Shown: piece by piece, positions 58,433-58,478 of the stretch
How positions within the stretch are numbered: position 1 is the first letter of the stretch
How the letters are laid out: every line of letters begins with the position of its first letter
From: an uncultured Candidatus Saccharibacteria bacterium
GTDB taxonomy: Bacteria; Patescibacteriota; Saccharimonadia; Saccharimonadales; Saccharimonadaceae
Direction: 5' to 3'
NCBI GenBank assembly: GCA_938033695.1
Contig: CALHKE010000001.1
Location: 1-58,478, forward strand
DNA length: 58,478 nt
Program-made: the position numbers and the translations under genes
The notes under the pieces: generated by a model
Database searches by the model: none
Told to the model about the DNA's origin: nothing
The model's input: only the letters and a program-made list of their open reading frames with translations

Positions 58433-58478
58433 AAGAATGTCGCACGTCTTTTATCGGACCGCTCAAGGGGTGAGAATG
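58433..58478 (+). repeat. second copy of the long-hairpin element, truncated by window end
   Basis: It starts with AAGAATGTCGCA and continues with CTTTTATCGGACCGCTCAAG. Over 37 nt it matches the minus strand of the element at 1094-1175 with two differences. The second half lies beyond the window. Confidence 0.7.

Overview
The window looks like a chromosomal segment of a host-dependent Patescibacteria/CPR bacterium, most probably Candidatus Saccharibacteria (TM7). This rests on gene content and style, not on a marker search. It carries five secreted BspA-like (DUF285) repeat proteins and membrane-anchored proteins typical of CPR genomes, such as a baseplate-J-like protein. Informational and repair genes are compact, with small gaps and many 1-20 nt overlaps. 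No amino-acid or lipid biosynthesis genes are visible. UGA is a normal stop codon (htpX and the RsuA-type gene end in TGA), so the SR1/Gracilibacteria recoding does not apply.

Layout. 1-4.5 kb: the end of a BspA-like gene, a large hairpin element, ftsA (-), a structured leader and a second BspA-like gene. 4.5-14.4 kb: nusA, rpmA with a Trm11/Trm-G10-like methyltransferase (-), a YbhN/MprF-like membrane protein, xseAB, an anchored unknown, a soluble histidine kinase with a response regulator, recO and glyS. 14.4-16.5 kb (-): a short KsgA/Erm-like methylase, a DUF2974 hydrolase, a putative small RNA and tRNA-Phe. 16.5-21.7 kb: hisS, then an RNA-rich zone with tRNA-Cys, tRNA-Leu, tRNA-Gly, a DUF3800 gene, several putative ncRNAs (one predicted pseudoknot) and a three-TM protein. 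21.7-28.8 kb: lemA-htpX-membrane protein-ligA, a 42-bp tandem repeat, eno (-) and a hypothetical gene. 29-35.3 kb: an LPSTG protein, an anchored acidic/Ser-rich protein, uvrC, a small membrane protein, secG, an anchored peptide-binding protein and tRNA-Leu(GAG). 35.4-40.8 kb: a frameshifted S66 peptidase, a secreted HNH nuclease, a CBS protein, a DsbA-like oxidoreductase and sbcB. 40.9-44.8 kb: two adjacent BspA-like genes. 44.8-58.5 kb: uvrA, a PfkB-like relic, a pseudouridine synthase, a response regulator and PAS kinase with long Pro/Ala/Thr/Gln tails, the baseplate-J-like protein, a RuvX-MltG fusion, a LysM-CHAP hydrolase, a fifth BspA-like gene and a second copy of the terminal hairpin element.

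How the parts fit. Many genes fit a parasite or epibiont with an elaborate surface: Sec export (SecG), disulfide formation (DsbA), cell-wall remodelling (MltG, CHAP, FtsA), nutrient capture (peptide-binding protein, secreted nuclease) and adhesion (BspA-like). The repair set is present but stripped. LigA has lost its zinc-finger cysteines. UvrC lacks the Cys cluster and the HhH domain.

The most striking global pattern is regulatory. At least eleven genes have a -10 hexamer ending only 6-7 nt before the start codon and no Shine-Dalgarno, which predicts leaderless mRNAs. Other genes have strong AGGAGG-type sites. The features most worth pursuing as undescribed biology are the predicted pseudoknot RNA at 19905-20034, the other orphan RNAs, the RuvX-MltG fusion, the tRNA-Gly with a swapped 19-56 tertiary pair, and the BspA-like family with its flanking hairpin element.
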